A stretch of DNA of 64,000 nt from Candidatus Skiveiella danica (GTDB taxonomy: Bacteria; Pseudomonadota; Gammaproteobacteria; Burkholderiales; Burkholderiaceae_C), in contig JADKHE010000011.1 of the NCBI GenBank assembly GCA_016721925.1, forward strand, positions 186,001-250,000. Reading direction: 5' to 3'. Under the pieces are notes generated by a model. That model had not been told where the DNA came from. It ran no database searches and saw only the letters and a list, made by a program, of their open reading frames with translations. Made by a program: the position numbers and the translations under genes. Positions 8,491 to 20,914 of this stretch are shown in pieces. Within the stretch, counting starts at the first letter, position 1; each line of letters begins with the position of its first letter.

Positions 8491-8829
8491 TCAGAGCGCT
8501 TCGGTGCCGGTCTCGCCGGTACGGATGCGCACGACCTGCTCCAGGTTGTAGACAAAGATCTTGCCGTCACCGATCTTGCCGGTTCGCGCGGCACCCTCGA
8601 TGACTTCGATGACGCGATCGACCAGATCGTCGGCCACGGCCGCCTCGACCTTGACCTTGGGCAGAAAGTCCACCACGTATTCCGCGCCGCGGTACAACTC
8701 GGTGTGGCCTTTCTGCCGTCCGAAGCCCTTGACTTCGGTGACGGTGATGCCCTGGACGCCCATGCCGGAGAGGGCTTCGCGCACCTCGTCGAGCTTGAAC
8801 GGTTTGATGATGGCGGTAACGAGTTTCAT
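8491..8829 (-). CDS. glnK: Nitrogen regulatory P-II protein GlnK
   Basis: A 112-residue P-II signalling protein, trimeric, which binds 2-oxoglutarate and ATP/ADP and is uridylylated on the T-loop. The T-loop tyrosine is in TELYRGAEYVVDFLPK, the expected place for Tyr51. The nucleotide-binding stretch GAARTGKIGDGKIFV is intact. Linkage to amtB marks it as GlnK rather than GlnB, since GlnK binds and blocks AmtB under ammonium excess. A strong AGGAG site lies just before the ATG. It is 26 bases after torF and 31 bases before amtB in one operon. Confidence 0.95.
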   Translation of the reverse strand: MKLVTAIIKPFKLDEVREALSGMGVQGITVTEVKGFGRQKGHTELYRGAEYVVDFLPKVKVEAAVADDLVDRVIEVIEGAARTGKIGDGKIFVYNLEQVVRIRTGETGTEAL

Positions 8830-8855
8830 GGTGACTCCTAGACGGTCAGGCTCGC

Positions 8856-9653
8856 TCAGAAGGTCTTGCTGACCGACACCACGGCCGTGCCGTTGCTGAT
8901 GTTCTTGCCCGGGCTGGTGTAGCCGGCGAGGTCGCGGTTGGTGGAGATGTACGCCAGGCCCATCACCCAGCCGTCGACGGTGTAGGTACCGCCCAGCTTC
9001 CAGTCGGTGATGCTGTCGACCACGCTGCCGTTGATCTGCGTGACCTTTGCGCCGCCCTTCAAGGCCTGGTAGCCAATGGCACCGTTGATGCCGAAGCCAT
9101 TACCGAAATCATGCGCCGCAGCGACGTTGAGGTACCAGCTGCCGTTGGAGTCCGGCGCGCCGAAGAAGTCGGTGACGGCGTAGTTGTACTTGGCGGTCAG
9201 CGGACCCCAGCTGCCACCGATGTAGAGTTCGCCGTTCTTGGCGCTGATCAGGGCGGGGTTGGCGCCGGTGCCGGGGTAGTAGTAATAGATGCCGCCGACA
9301 TCCAGGCCGAAGTCGCCGAAGGTGGCCTTGTAGCCGCCGTAGAAGTCCATCTCGATGCTGGCGCCGTTGTACATGGCGCTGTCGACGTTGGAGTTCCAGT
9401 TGCCCAGGTACAGGCCGTTCTTCAACGCCAGGTCAACACCGCCCTGAATCGCGGGCAGCTTGTTGGTCTGCGAGACGCCACGGAAACGATAGTCCGAGAA
9501 GATGCCCAGATTGCCGGAGAGCGTGTAGTCGGGCTCGGGCGCCTTTGCGGCGGCCGGAGCCGCAGCGGGCGCAGCGGTCTGCGCCAGTGCGTTGCCCGAC
9601 AGGGCTGCGAAGGCGGCGGCAATGGCGACAGGGGTGAGGTAGGCAGTTTTCAT
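8856..9653 (-). CDS. TorF-family putative outer-membrane porin
   Basis: A 265-residue protein of the TorF/Gcw_chp putative porin family. A signal peptide (MKTAYLTPVAIAAAFAALSGNALAQ) precedes a short Ala/Pro linker and then a beta-barrel pattern beginning TLSGNLGIFSDYRFRGVSQT, a hallmark of this family. The C terminus ends VVSVSKTF, with the terminal aromatic residue typical of outer-membrane barrels. The ATG at 9653 has a GAGAG site upstream. It is first in torF-glnK-amtB, about 28 bases after the expected start of a sigma-54 transcript, which suggests it lets nitrogen sources cross the outer membrane. Family membership is firm; the substrate is inferred from context only. Confidence 0.85.
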   Translation of the reverse strand: MKTAYLTPVAIAAAFAALSGNALAQTAAPAAAPAAAKAPEPDYTLSGNLGIFSDYRFRGVSQTNKLPAIQGGVDLALKNGLYLGNWNSNVDSAMYNGASIEMDFYGGYKATFGDFGLDVGGIYYYYPGTGANPALISAKNGELYIGGSWGPLTAKYNYAVTDFFGAPDSNGSWYLNVAAAHDFGNGFGINGAIGYQALKGGAKVTQINGSVVDSITDWKLGGTYTVDGWVMGLAYISTNRDLAGYTSPGKNISNGTAVVSVSKTF

Positions 9654-9690
9654 CGTGTGCTCTCGCTGAAGTTGAAAGGATGCACCCATC

Positions 9691-9708
9691 AAGCACACAC
9701 CGTGCCAA
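9691..9708 (-). promoter_or_regulatory. Sigma-54 (-24/-12) promoter of torF-glnK-amtB
   Basis: On the minus strand the sequence TTGGCACGGTGTGTGCTT has the obligatory GG and GC pairs separated by exactly ten bases and the TTGGCACG block of the -24 element. It sits about 40 bases upstream of the torF ATG, giving a leader of roughly 28 bases. Together with NtrC-like sites about 90 bases further upstream, this is the standard layout of a nitrogen-limitation promoter. Confidence 0.85.
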
Positions 9709-9787
9709 CCCTTCTCAGGACTTGGATCCACCTCACACTGGACCGCAAGGCGCGCCTGCGCTAACATATCTGTATGAATTTACAGTA

Positions 9788-9804
9788 TGCACCGGTTTGG
9801 TGCC
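9788..9804. promoter_or_regulatory. NtrC-type enhancer site 1
   Basis: GCACC, five bases (GGTTT), then GGTGC form a perfect inverted repeat matching the known NtrC consensus GCACC-N5-GGTGC. It is centred about 90 bp upstream of the -24 element of the torF-glnK-amtB promoter, a usual enhancer distance. It also lies about 60 bp before comM on the other strand. Confidence 0.8.
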
Positions 9805-9832
9805 TTCAATCTCGCCAAGGTCGCCTTGAAGC

Positions 9833-9847
9833 GCACCAAACAGGAGC
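9833..9847. promoter_or_regulatory. Imperfect NtrC-type site 2, overlapping the comM ribosome-binding site
   Basis: GCACC, five bases (AAACA), then GGAGC match the NtrC consensus at nine of ten positions. The site is 44 bp centre-to-centre from the perfect site, consistent with paired binding of NtrC dimers. The right half overlaps the AGGAG ribosome-binding site of comM, so conservation there may have another cause. Confidence 0.45.
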
Positions 9848-9856
9848 CATTCAGCC

Positions 9857-11392
9857 ATGAGCCTTTCTCTGGTGCAAAGCCGCGCCCTGCTTGGACTTGA
9901 GGCCGCCCCGGTCACGGTCGAGGTGCACCTGGCCAATGGCCTGCCCAGCTTCACGCTGGTGGGCCTGGCCGATGTGGAGGTCAAGGAAGCGCGCGAGCGG
10001 GTGCGCTCGGCCTTGCAGAACGCCGGGCTGGAGTTCCCTCACAACAAGCGCATCACCGTGAACCTGGCACCGGCCGACCTTCCCAAGGATTCCGGGCGCT
10101 TCGATCTGCCCATTGCATTGGGCATCCTGGCCGCCAGCGGCCAGATCGATGCCGCGCAGCTGGCTGGCCATGAGTTTGCCGGCGAGCTCTCGCTGTCGGG
10201 CGAGCTGCGCCCGGTGCGCGGCGCGCTGGCCATGAGTCTGGCGCTGCACCGGCAACAGGTCAGCACGCGGCTGGTGCTGCCCGCCGGCAGCGCCGAAGAG
10301 GCGGCGCTGGTGCCCGACGCGCAGGTCTACCGGGCGCGCCACCTTCTGGATGTGGTGCGCCAGTTCCTGCCGGGGCAGTCCGCGCCTGAAACGCCACCCG
10401 CGGACGACGGCTGGGCCCGCCTTGCGGCCACGCCCCTGCCCGAGGCCGCGCGTTATGCCGACTTGTCCGACGTCAAGGGGCAAGCCGCCGCCAAGCGTGC
10501 GCTGGAAATCGCCGCCGCCGGCGGCCACAGCCTGCTGCTGATCGGCCCACCCGGTTCGGGCAAGTCGATGCTGGCCCAGCGCTTTGCCGGCCTGTTGCCG
10601 GCGATGTCCGTCACGGAAGCCCTGGAAAGTGCGGCCGTCGCCTCGCTGGGCGGACGGTTCTCACTGGACCGCTGGGCCCAGCGCCCGACCGGCAACCCCC
10701 ACCACACGGCCAGTGCGGTGGCGCTGGTGGGCGGCGGTTCCCCGCCGCGGCCCGGAGAAATCTCCCTGGCGCACCATGGCGTGCTGTTTCTAGATGAACT
10801 GCCAGAGTTCCCGCGTGCCGCACTGGAAGCCCTGCGTGAGCCTCTCGAAAACGGCACCATCACCATTTCCCGCGCGGCCCGGCGCTCGGAGTTCCCGGCC
10901 CGCTTTCAGCTGATCGCGGCCATGAATCCGTGCCCCTGCGGTTACCTGGGATCCACACTCAAGGCCTGCCGCTGCACGCCCGACCAGGTGCTGCGCTACC
11001 AGGGGCGGCTCTCCGGACCGCTGCTGGATCGCATCGACCTGCACATCGAGGTGCCGGCACTGGCGGCCAGCGAACTCCTGAACGCCCCCCCGGGCGAGGG
11101 CACCGCCAACATCCGCACCCGCTGCACGCAAGCCCGTGAGCGCGCGCTGGCCCGCCAGGGCAAACCCAATCAGGCACTGCAGGGGCGGGACATCGATGCC
11201 CACGCCGGGCTGGACCCAGCCGCCGTGAAGTTCCTCAATACCGCCGCGGCCCGTCTGGGCTGGAGCGGACGCGCGATCCACCGCGCGCTCAAGGTGGCGC
11301 GCACCATCGCCGATCTGGCGGATGCACCCGACACCCAGGTCGCCCATGTGGCCGAAGCGGTGCAGTACCGGCGTGCCCTGCGCTCGGCGTGA
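9857..11392 (+). CDS. comM: ComM/YifB-family AAA+ ATPase (Mg-chelatase-like)
   Basis: A 511-residue hexameric helicase-like ATPase; ComM promotes branch migration during integration of transformed DNA in naturally competent relatives. The N-terminal ChlI-like domain (~1-170) carries VGLADVEVKEARERVRSA. The Mg-chelatase AAA+ core has Walker A GPPGSGKSMLAQR, Walker B GVLFLDELPEF and the sensor region FQLIAAMNPCPCGY. The C-terminal lid domain ends with the usual VAEAVQYRRAL. Length is standard and the AGGAG site fits the ATG at 9857. The gene is divergent from torF and shares the intergenic region that holds the NtrC sites. Confidence 0.93.
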   Translation: MSLSLVQSRALLGLEAAPVTVEVHLANGLPSFTLVGLADVEVKEARERVRSALQNAGLEFPHNKRITVNLAPADLPKDSGRFDLPIALGILAASGQIDAAQLAGHEFAGELSLSGELRPVRGALAMSLALHRQQVSTRLVLPAGSAEEAALVPDAQVYRARHLLDVVRQFLPGQSAPETPPADDGWARLAATPLPEAARYADLSDVKGQAAAKRALEIAAAGGHSLLLIGPPGSGKSMLAQRFAGLLPAMSVTEALESAAVASLGGRFSLDRWAQRPTGNPHHTASAVALVGGGSPPRPGEISLAHHGVLFLDELPEFPRAALEALREPLENGTITISRAARRSEFPARFQLIAAMNPCPCGYLGSTLKACRCTPDQVLRYQGRLSGPLLDRIDLHIEVPALAASELLNAPPGEGTANIRTRCTQARERALARQGKPNQALQGRDIDAHAGLDPAAVKFLNTAAARLGWSGRAIHRALKVARTIADLADAPDTQVAHVAEAVQYRRALRSA

Positions 11393-11404
11393 CCGCCGGA
11401 ATCC

Positions 11405-11460
11405 GTCATTTATTGATAGCATGAAATGACCATACCGCGCTGGGAAAGTGCCGATTTTCC
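11405..11460 (+). repeat. Dispersed repeat, copy B
   Basis: TTGATAGC, a 16-base spacer with TGACC at spacer positions 7-11, then GCGCTGGGAAAGTG. It occupies the convergent gap between comM and the 7TM-GGDEF-like gene. The right arm is only partly complementary to the left, so terminator activity is less likely than for copies D and F. Confidence 0.72.
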
Positions 11461-11518
11461 TTGAATATCGCCCGGCGCAAGCCCACGCAAAGCCCTGGCG
11501 GGGCCGCCGGGCGCCCGC

Positions 11519-13273
11519 TCAGCGCTTGACGACCCGGATGGTCTTGCGCGCGTCCAGGCTGATGGCCTTCAGTTCCGCCAGCAGCATATCGAGGGTGGCT
11601 ACGGCGTCCAGGTCCACCATGGGCAGCTGGCCCAGGGCCACATGAAAGCGCAGGCTGGCGCCGGGCGGCAGGACTTCGTTTTCGCGCAGCCCCTGCGCCA
11701 CGGCATGAGTGGCGATGGCGTTGGCCTCGTCCAGCGAACAGGGGCTGTCCATCAGCACCGCAAAATGCTGGGCCCCGACCCGGGCCACGGTGTCCGTGCC
11801 ACGCACCACCCGCCGCAGCCGCGAGGCTGCCAGGACCAGCGCCCGCTCGGCGCCTTCGCGCCCGAGTTCGCGCGCCAGCGCCGCATGGTTGGCCAGTTCC
11901 ACCACCATCAGGGCAAACGGCCGGCCATTGCGCGCGCGGTTGATCGAGGCCTGCAGCTGCGTCAACAGCCGGCGGTGCGAGGTCAGACCCGTCAGCGGAT
12001 CGGTCACCGCCAAGGCGCGGGCGCGGGCGCGGGTCTCGGTCTGTTCGTTCAAGCGCCGGTTCAACCCGTAAAAAAGAAGCGGCATCTCCATGGCCGAGCC
12101 GAGCATCAGGCCGTATTCGGACAGGAAGCCGGACTGGATCAGGCCAAAATTGCGCGCCACGGGAAAAATGCCGCCCAGAACGATCAAGGCATAGCCGGCC
12201 GCGATCCATCGGCTGTGCCGGTCGCCCCGGGCAATGGCCAGCCCCAGCAGCAACAGGACCACGCCCATCGAGAGCGCCAGCAGGTACAGGCTCAGCTCGA
12301 ATCCGATCACACTCGGCACCACGGCGTCGATGCCGGCCACGGCAATCAGGCCAAGAATGATACTGACCGCCAGGCGGTCCAGCAGGGTCGAGTATTGTTG
12401 CGGCGTCGCAACAATCCGGACAAACCAGACACCGAGCGCACCCGCGAGCAAGGGCATGAAAAAGGTCATCGGATTGTTCAGGGCCGGCATTTCGGGCCAG
12501 AACAGCATCCCGCCGACGCCCGTGATGCCCGCCTGCCCCAGGATCATGGCCAGCACGTAGATCGCATAGGCACCGAACCCGCGATCGCGATACACCAGCG
12601 CGTTGGCCAGTGCCACAAAAACCGCCAGCGCGGCCAGGCCGAAATAGCCGCCAAGAAAAAACTGCGCGCGCTGCTCCTGGTCGGACGCGACCACCTGGGT
12701 CTTGAGAAACAGGCCCCCAGAGAATGGCACCCGCGCATGGCTGATCCGCACCAGGTAGGTGACCTCGCGGCTGGTATCCGGGCCGAGCGAAAAGAAGGGC
12801 ATGCGGCCGCGCTCGGCCCACTGGCTCTGGGCCAGGCTGTCCCCCGCATGCTGCACCACCAGCGCCCCTGCTGCATTGCGGTAGTAGAGCGAGGCATCAT
12901 CGACACCCGGCAGGTCCACCTCCAGCAGCCAGCGCGCATCCCGGTCCGTCACCCGTGCCACGAAGCGGATCCAGAGCACATCGCCATCGGTCAGCAGGGT
13001 CTTGTGTCCGTCGGGCCGCAGAGCGAAGGGCAGTTCTGACTGCCGGGATTCGACGTCGGCCGCCGTCAGGCGTCCACCCACATCCACCAGGAACTCGCTG
13101 TGGTTGGCCAGCGCGACAGTGGATTGGGATTCGCCGAGCGTGAGGGCAACCGGGGGGGGTGCGGCATGGGCGCCGGCCAGACACACCAGAAAACCGAGCG
13201 CGACCACTTGCCGCGTCGCGCACAGCCACCCGGCAAGGCGCCCCATCCAAGAATCCAGACCCACCAATCGCAT
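11519..13273 (-). CDS. 7TM-DISM membrane protein with a degenerate GGDEF domain
   Basis: A 584-residue membrane protein. Order: signal/anchor (LGFLVCLAGAHA), a periplasmic 7TMR-DISMED2-like sensing domain (~35-165), seven predicted membrane helices (~175-375), then a cytoplasmic GGDEF-type domain beginning DPLTGLTSHRRLL. The catalytic GGDEF signature is replaced by GAQHF (ARVGAQHFAVLM), so diguanylate cyclase activity is unlikely. No RxxD inhibitory site is obvious. It may be a c-di-GMP or ligand sensor without enzyme activity. The ATG at 13273 starts MRLVGLDSWM, just before the signal sequence. The gene is convergent with comM and lies 92 bases beyond the metH2 stop on the same strand. Confidence 0.82.
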   Translation of the reverse strand: MRLVGLDSWMGRLAGWLCATRQVVALGFLVCLAGAHAAPPPVALTLGESQSTVALANHSEFLVDVGGRLTAADVESRQSELPFALRPDGHKTLLTDGDVLWIRFVARVTDRDARWLLEVDLPGVDDASLYYRNAAGALVVQHAGDSLAQSQWAERGRMPFFSLGPDTSREVTYLVRISHARVPFSGGLFLKTQVVASDQEQRAQFFLGGYFGLAALAVFVALANALVYRDRGFGAYAIYVLAMILGQAGITGVGGMLFWPEMPALNNPMTFFMPLLAGALGVWFVRIVATPQQYSTLLDRLAVSIILGLIAVAGIDAVVPSVIGFELSLYLLALSMGVVLLLLGLAIARGDRHSRWIAAGYALIVLGGIFPVARNFGLIQSGFLSEYGLMLGSAMEMPLLFYGLNRRLNEQTETRARARALAVTDPLTGLTSHRRLLTQLQASINRARNGRPFALMVVELANHAALARELGREGAERALVLAASRLRRVVRGTDTVARVGAQHFAVLMDSPCSLDEANAIATHAVAQGLRENEVLPPGASLRFHVALGQLPMVDLDAVATLDMLLAELKAISLDARKTIRVVKR

Positions 13274-13365
13274 GACGCGATTGTGGCGGGACGAACAGGA
13301 AGCGAACAGAGGGCAGGCCAGGAAAGCGTTACAGACCGTGCATAGTTCCAGGAAACGTGGCGCGA

Positions 13366-16180
<2,815 letters not shown>

Positions 16181-16184
16181 GCAT

Positions 16185-16288
16185 CTCACCTGGGAAAAGG
16201 CTAACAGGTGAGCGTCGTTGCATCCCGGCAAGCGGGGTCCAAGCCTGACACAGGGCCCGCACGGGCCCGCGCTGCAACGCTCCTTGGA
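16185..16288 (-). promoter_or_regulatory. SAH riboswitch with Shine-Dalgarno-masking hairpin, upstream of metH2
   Basis: On the minus strand from 16287 the sequence CCAAGGAGCGTTGCA matches the conserved 5' core of SAH riboswitches. A GC hairpin follows, then CAGGCTTGG closes the first stem and TGCAACGACGCTCACC supplies the pseudoknot/P4 strand pairing with GGAGCGTTGCA. The CTCACCTG at 16205-16212 can instead pair perfectly over 8 bp with CAGGTGAG at 16185-16192, which contains the metH2 ribosome-binding site. SAH binding should hold CGCTC in the aptamer and free the site, raising metH2 translation. SAH riboswitches are known to precede metH and ahcY in this group. Confidence 0.88.
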
Positions 16289-16475
16289 AGCGGCGGATTT
16301 TACCGGACAAGCCGGCCTTGCCGGCGGCGCCCCCGACGACGCCCGCAACAGTTGCTCACCGTATTTACGCCGGCCGCGCGTGGTTGCGATTGACAGCCTT
16401 GCCGTGGCACCTGACAATTTTCGAGTCTCCCAGCGGTCCACCGGGCCGAAAGTGCCATTCCAATCTGACCCCCAC

Positions 16476-17150
16476 GTGAAGTCCGAAGCCCCCGCGAACA
16501 AAGCGCATGCCGCGCGCGAAGCCCTGCGACAGCGCATCGACGCCGAACTGGCGGAGCTGGGAACCATCAAGATCAGTTCCTGGATGCTGGCAGAACCGCC
16601 CGCCGCCACGCCCACGCTGGACGACGGCCGCGAGCCGGCCTCGGAAGTGGAACTGGATGCGGCACTGGGCGCCCTGCTCTGGCGGGCCCGCGAACAATTG
16701 CAGACCAGCCACAGCTTCCACGTGATCGGCCCCGACGGCGCGCTGGTGGCCGTGCTGATGCCGCAGTCGGGCACACTCAGCGTGCGTCCCCTGGTGGCGC
16801 AGGACGAGTTGGACGCGCTGGAACTGCACCGCCGGCCGCAGGCGGCTGGCAAATCGCCGCCCGACTACCGTCAGACCGACACGGCCACCGTGCTGTGGCG
16901 ATTTGCCCTTTTCGGCGAACCCGCGTCTGAGGCCCTGCCCCCGCACTACCGCCAGATGCCGTTGCGGCTGAACCAGATGCCACCCCTGGACCGCACAATG
17001 GTGGCCGGGCGCCATTACAAGCTGATGCGCCTTCTGCACGAACGCAGCCACACTTTCGACGAATTGCGGGCCCACACCGGCCTGAGCGAAAAGCAGCTGC
17101 ACCGGGACCTGACCGCCCTGCACCTGGTCGGAAGCCTCGGCACCAATTGA
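16476..17150 (+). CDS. Hypothetical protein with C-terminal helix-turn-helix-like segment
   Basis: About 224 residues from a GTG at 16476; the frame is open further upstream but without a credible start, and no clear ribosome-binding site is visible. The sequence is soluble, acidic in the middle and rich in Ala, Leu and Glu. Residues ~60-110 (ALGALLWRAREQLQTSHSF) look helical, followed by a beta-rich stretch (HVIGPDGALVAVLM). The last ~45 residues (RLLHERSHTFDELRAHTG, then SEKQLHRDLTAL) resemble a winged-helix recognition segment. I do not recognise the family. It lies on the opposite strand between the two metH genes. The 185 bases between it and the riboswitch hold nothing I can identify. 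Confidence 0.6.
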   Translation: MKSEAPANKAHAAREALRQRIDAELAELGTIKISSWMLAEPPAATPTLDDGREPASEVELDAALGALLWRAREQLQTSHSFHVIGPDGALVAVLMPQSGTLSVRPLVAQDELDALELHRRPQAAGKSPPDYRQTDTATVLWRFALFGEPASEALPPHYRQMPLRLNQMPPLDRTMVAGRHYKLMRLLHERSHTFDELRAHTGLSEKQLHRDLTALHLVGSLGTN

Positions 17151-17267
17151 ACCGTTCGCGGCGGGGATCCAGCGCGGTGTGCCGCCTTTGGCGTGCGCGA
17201 GTCAGGTCCGCCCAGCGAACGCTCAGCAAGGAATCGCAGCGCCCCAATGCCAGAACGCCCGACCCTG

Positions 17268-18356
17268 TCAGGCCGGCTCGACGGCCGGTTCCCTGTAGAA
17301 AGCGCCCGGCCGCAGCTTGCGCGCCGCCAGGGGCGTCACCGCGCCGTGGATCGCACCGATGTGCTCTGGCGTCGTGCCACAGCAGCCGCCCACGATGTTG
17401 ACCAGGCCTTCGGCGGCGAATTCGCGCAACAGGCGGCTGGTGACCTCGGGCGTTTCGTCAAAGCCGGTCTCGCTCATCGGATTCGGCAGGCCGGCGTTGG
17501 GGTAGCAGCTGATGAAGGTCTCGGGCGCGGCCTTGGCCAGCTCCTGAATGTAGGGGCGCATCAGCGCCGCGCCGAGTGCGCAGTTCAGCCCCACGGCCAG
17601 CGGTTGGGCATGGCGCACGCTGTGCCAGAAGGCGGTGACGGTCTGGCCGCTCAGGATGCGGCCCGAGGCATCGGTCACGGTGCCGCTGATGATGATCGGC
17701 AGGCGCTCGCCGCTCGCCTCGAAGTATTCGTCGATCGCGAACAGCGCGGCCTTGGCGTTGAGCGTGTCGAAAATCGTCTCGACCAGCAGCACATCGGCGC
17801 CGCCCTCCACCAGCGCCTCGACCTGCTCGTAGTAGGCCGCGCGCAGCTCTTCGAAGCTCACGTTGCGCGCGGCGGGGTCGTTCACGTCCGGGCTGATGCT
17901 GGCGGTCCTGGGTGTCGGGCCGAGGGCCCCGGCCACGAAGCGGGGGTGGTCGGGCGTGCTGAACTGGTCGCAGGCCTGACGCGCCAGTCGCGCCGACGCG
18001 AGGTTCATCTCGCGCGCCAGATTGGCCATGTCGTAGTCGGCCTGGGCAATGGAGGTGGCGCCAAAGGTGTTGGTCTCGACCAGGTCGGCACCGGCGGCCA
18101 GGTAGGCCTTGTGGACGTCGCGGATGATGTCGGGCCGGGTCAGCGAAAGCAGTTCGTTGTTGCCCTTGACGTCTTTGGGGAAGTCCTTGAAGCGATCGCC
18201 AGCCCCATCGGGGCCGCGATAGCCTTCCCCGCGGTACTGGGCTTCGGTCAGCTTGAAGCGCTGGATCATGGTGCCCATGGCCCCGTCGAGAATGACGATG
18301 CGGTGCTTCAGGATGTCCGGCAGGGCCTGGGCGCGGGTGTAGGTGACGGGCTTCAT
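17268..18356 (-). CDS. metH: Methionine synthase, homocysteine S-methyltransferase part (metH1)
   Basis: A 362-residue homocysteine-binding domain of cobalamin-dependent methionine synthase, encoded as a separate protein. It opens with ILDGAMGTMIQRF, the family start. The zinc-ligand cysteines are visible in GLNCALG and GGCCGTTPEH. It must work in trans with the metH2 product, which carries the folate, B12 and reactivation domains. Splitting of metH into two genes is common in Burkholderiales. Between the two parts a hypothetical gene lies on the other strand, so they are not one operon. I found no SAH aptamer before this half; a GC-rich inverted repeat (CCGAGCGC / GCGCTCGG) is present upstream. 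Confidence 0.93.
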   Translation of the reverse strand: MKPVTYTRAQALPDILKHRIVILDGAMGTMIQRFKLTEAQYRGEGYRGPDGAGDRFKDFPKDVKGNNELLSLTRPDIIRDVHKAYLAAGADLVETNTFGATSIAQADYDMANLAREMNLASARLARQACDQFSTPDHPRFVAGALGPTPRTASISPDVNDPAARNVSFEELRAAYYEQVEALVEGGADVLLVETIFDTLNAKAALFAIDEYFEASGERLPIIISGTVTDASGRILSGQTVTAFWHSVRHAQPLAVGLNCALGAALMRPYIQELAKAAPETFISCYPNAGLPNPMSETGFDETPEVTSRLLREFAAEGLVNIVGGCCGTTPEHIGAIHGAVTPLAARKLRPGAFYREPAVEPA

Positions 18357-18591
18357 GGGCCGGGATTATCGGGCAGGTCCGAGCGCCTGGGCCGTTCGCG
18401 GGGGCATCGGGGCGGCGCTTTGCCGCGACAATAGCGCTCGGCGCCGCGGGTCGTTCCCGGCAACGGGCAGCTCAGGGGCGCGCAGGGACCTCTGCGCGAC
18501 AACCGGCCAGCCCAAAGGCCGGCGCCTTCCACCTATTTTCGAACCAAAACCACCCCATCCCGGCGTCGATGGGTCTTCAACAGCTCCTTTT

Positions 18592-20461
<1,870 letters not shown>

Positions 20462-20471
20462 TGTTTCACAA

Positions 20472-20526
20472 GAAAATTGGCAACTTCCCGGCGTGAATGC
20501 GGCGTTGTTTGCTCTTGTTTTAATCA
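20472..20526 (-). repeat. Dispersed repeat, copy C
   Basis: On the minus strand: GAGC, a 16-base spacer, then ACGCCGGGAAGTTGCC and a T-rich tail AATTTTC. The left box is one base off ATAGC, and GCCGG replaces GCTGG. It lies directly after recQ, before the vapBC-type genes. It is the most diverged of the intergenic copies but keeps the 16-base spacing. Confidence 0.6.
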
Positions 20527-20656
20527 GAAATCCTCCCGCTTCAGGCGCCCGGGGCTGTGTCAGCGACACGGGGAGACGTCCACCCAAGCGGGCAGCGCCG
20601 CATCCTGCGTGCCAGCATTGCTGGCATTGACTTCGTTTGAGTGAAGGAGGCATCCC

Positions 20657-20914
20657 GTGAGTACGCTGACCATCCGGAATGTTGAGCCGGTCATCAAAGA
20701 CAAGCTGCGCCTGGCCGCTGCCGCCCATGGCCGGTCGATGGAGGAAGAAGTGCGCAGCATCCTGCGCGCCGCGCTGACGCAGCCGGCCGCACCGCGCGGC
20801 CTGGGCAGCCGCATTCATGCACGCTTTGCCGCTTTGGGCGGGATTGATCTGGCGCTGCCGGAGCGAAGCGACCTGCCCCGTGCCGCCAGCTTTGATGAAA
20901 ACGCCTCCCAATGA
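20657..20914 (+). CDS. FitA/VapB-type antitoxin
   Basis: An 85-residue antitoxin of the FitA-like ribbon-helix-helix class. The N terminus STLTIRNVEPVIKDKLRLAAA followed by HGRSMEEEVRSILRAAL is the family signature: a DNA-binding ribbon and helices. The C-terminal part (~50-85) would wrap the toxin. The start codon is GTG, placed after a strong AAGGAGG site. The stop overlaps the ATG of the PIN-domain toxin gene (ATGA), the usual antitoxin-first layout with translational coupling. It should repress its own promoter together with the toxin. Confidence 0.9.
   Translation: MSTLTIRNVEPVIKDKLRLAAAAHGRSMEEEVRSILRAALTQPAAPRGLGSRIHARFAALGGIDLALPERSDLPRAASFDENASQ

Noticed and set aside
9733..9984. 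A small minus-strand open frame between torF and comM as a possible ubiK gene
   Set aside because: The translation has no UbiK-like coiled coil, overlaps the NtrC sites and comM, and lacks a ribosome-binding site.
18357..18450. Possible riboswitch before metH1
   Set aside because: There is an inverted repeat CCGAGCGC / GCGCTCGG, but the conserved SAH core with GAGGAGCG or AAGGAGCG followed by TTGCA is absent.
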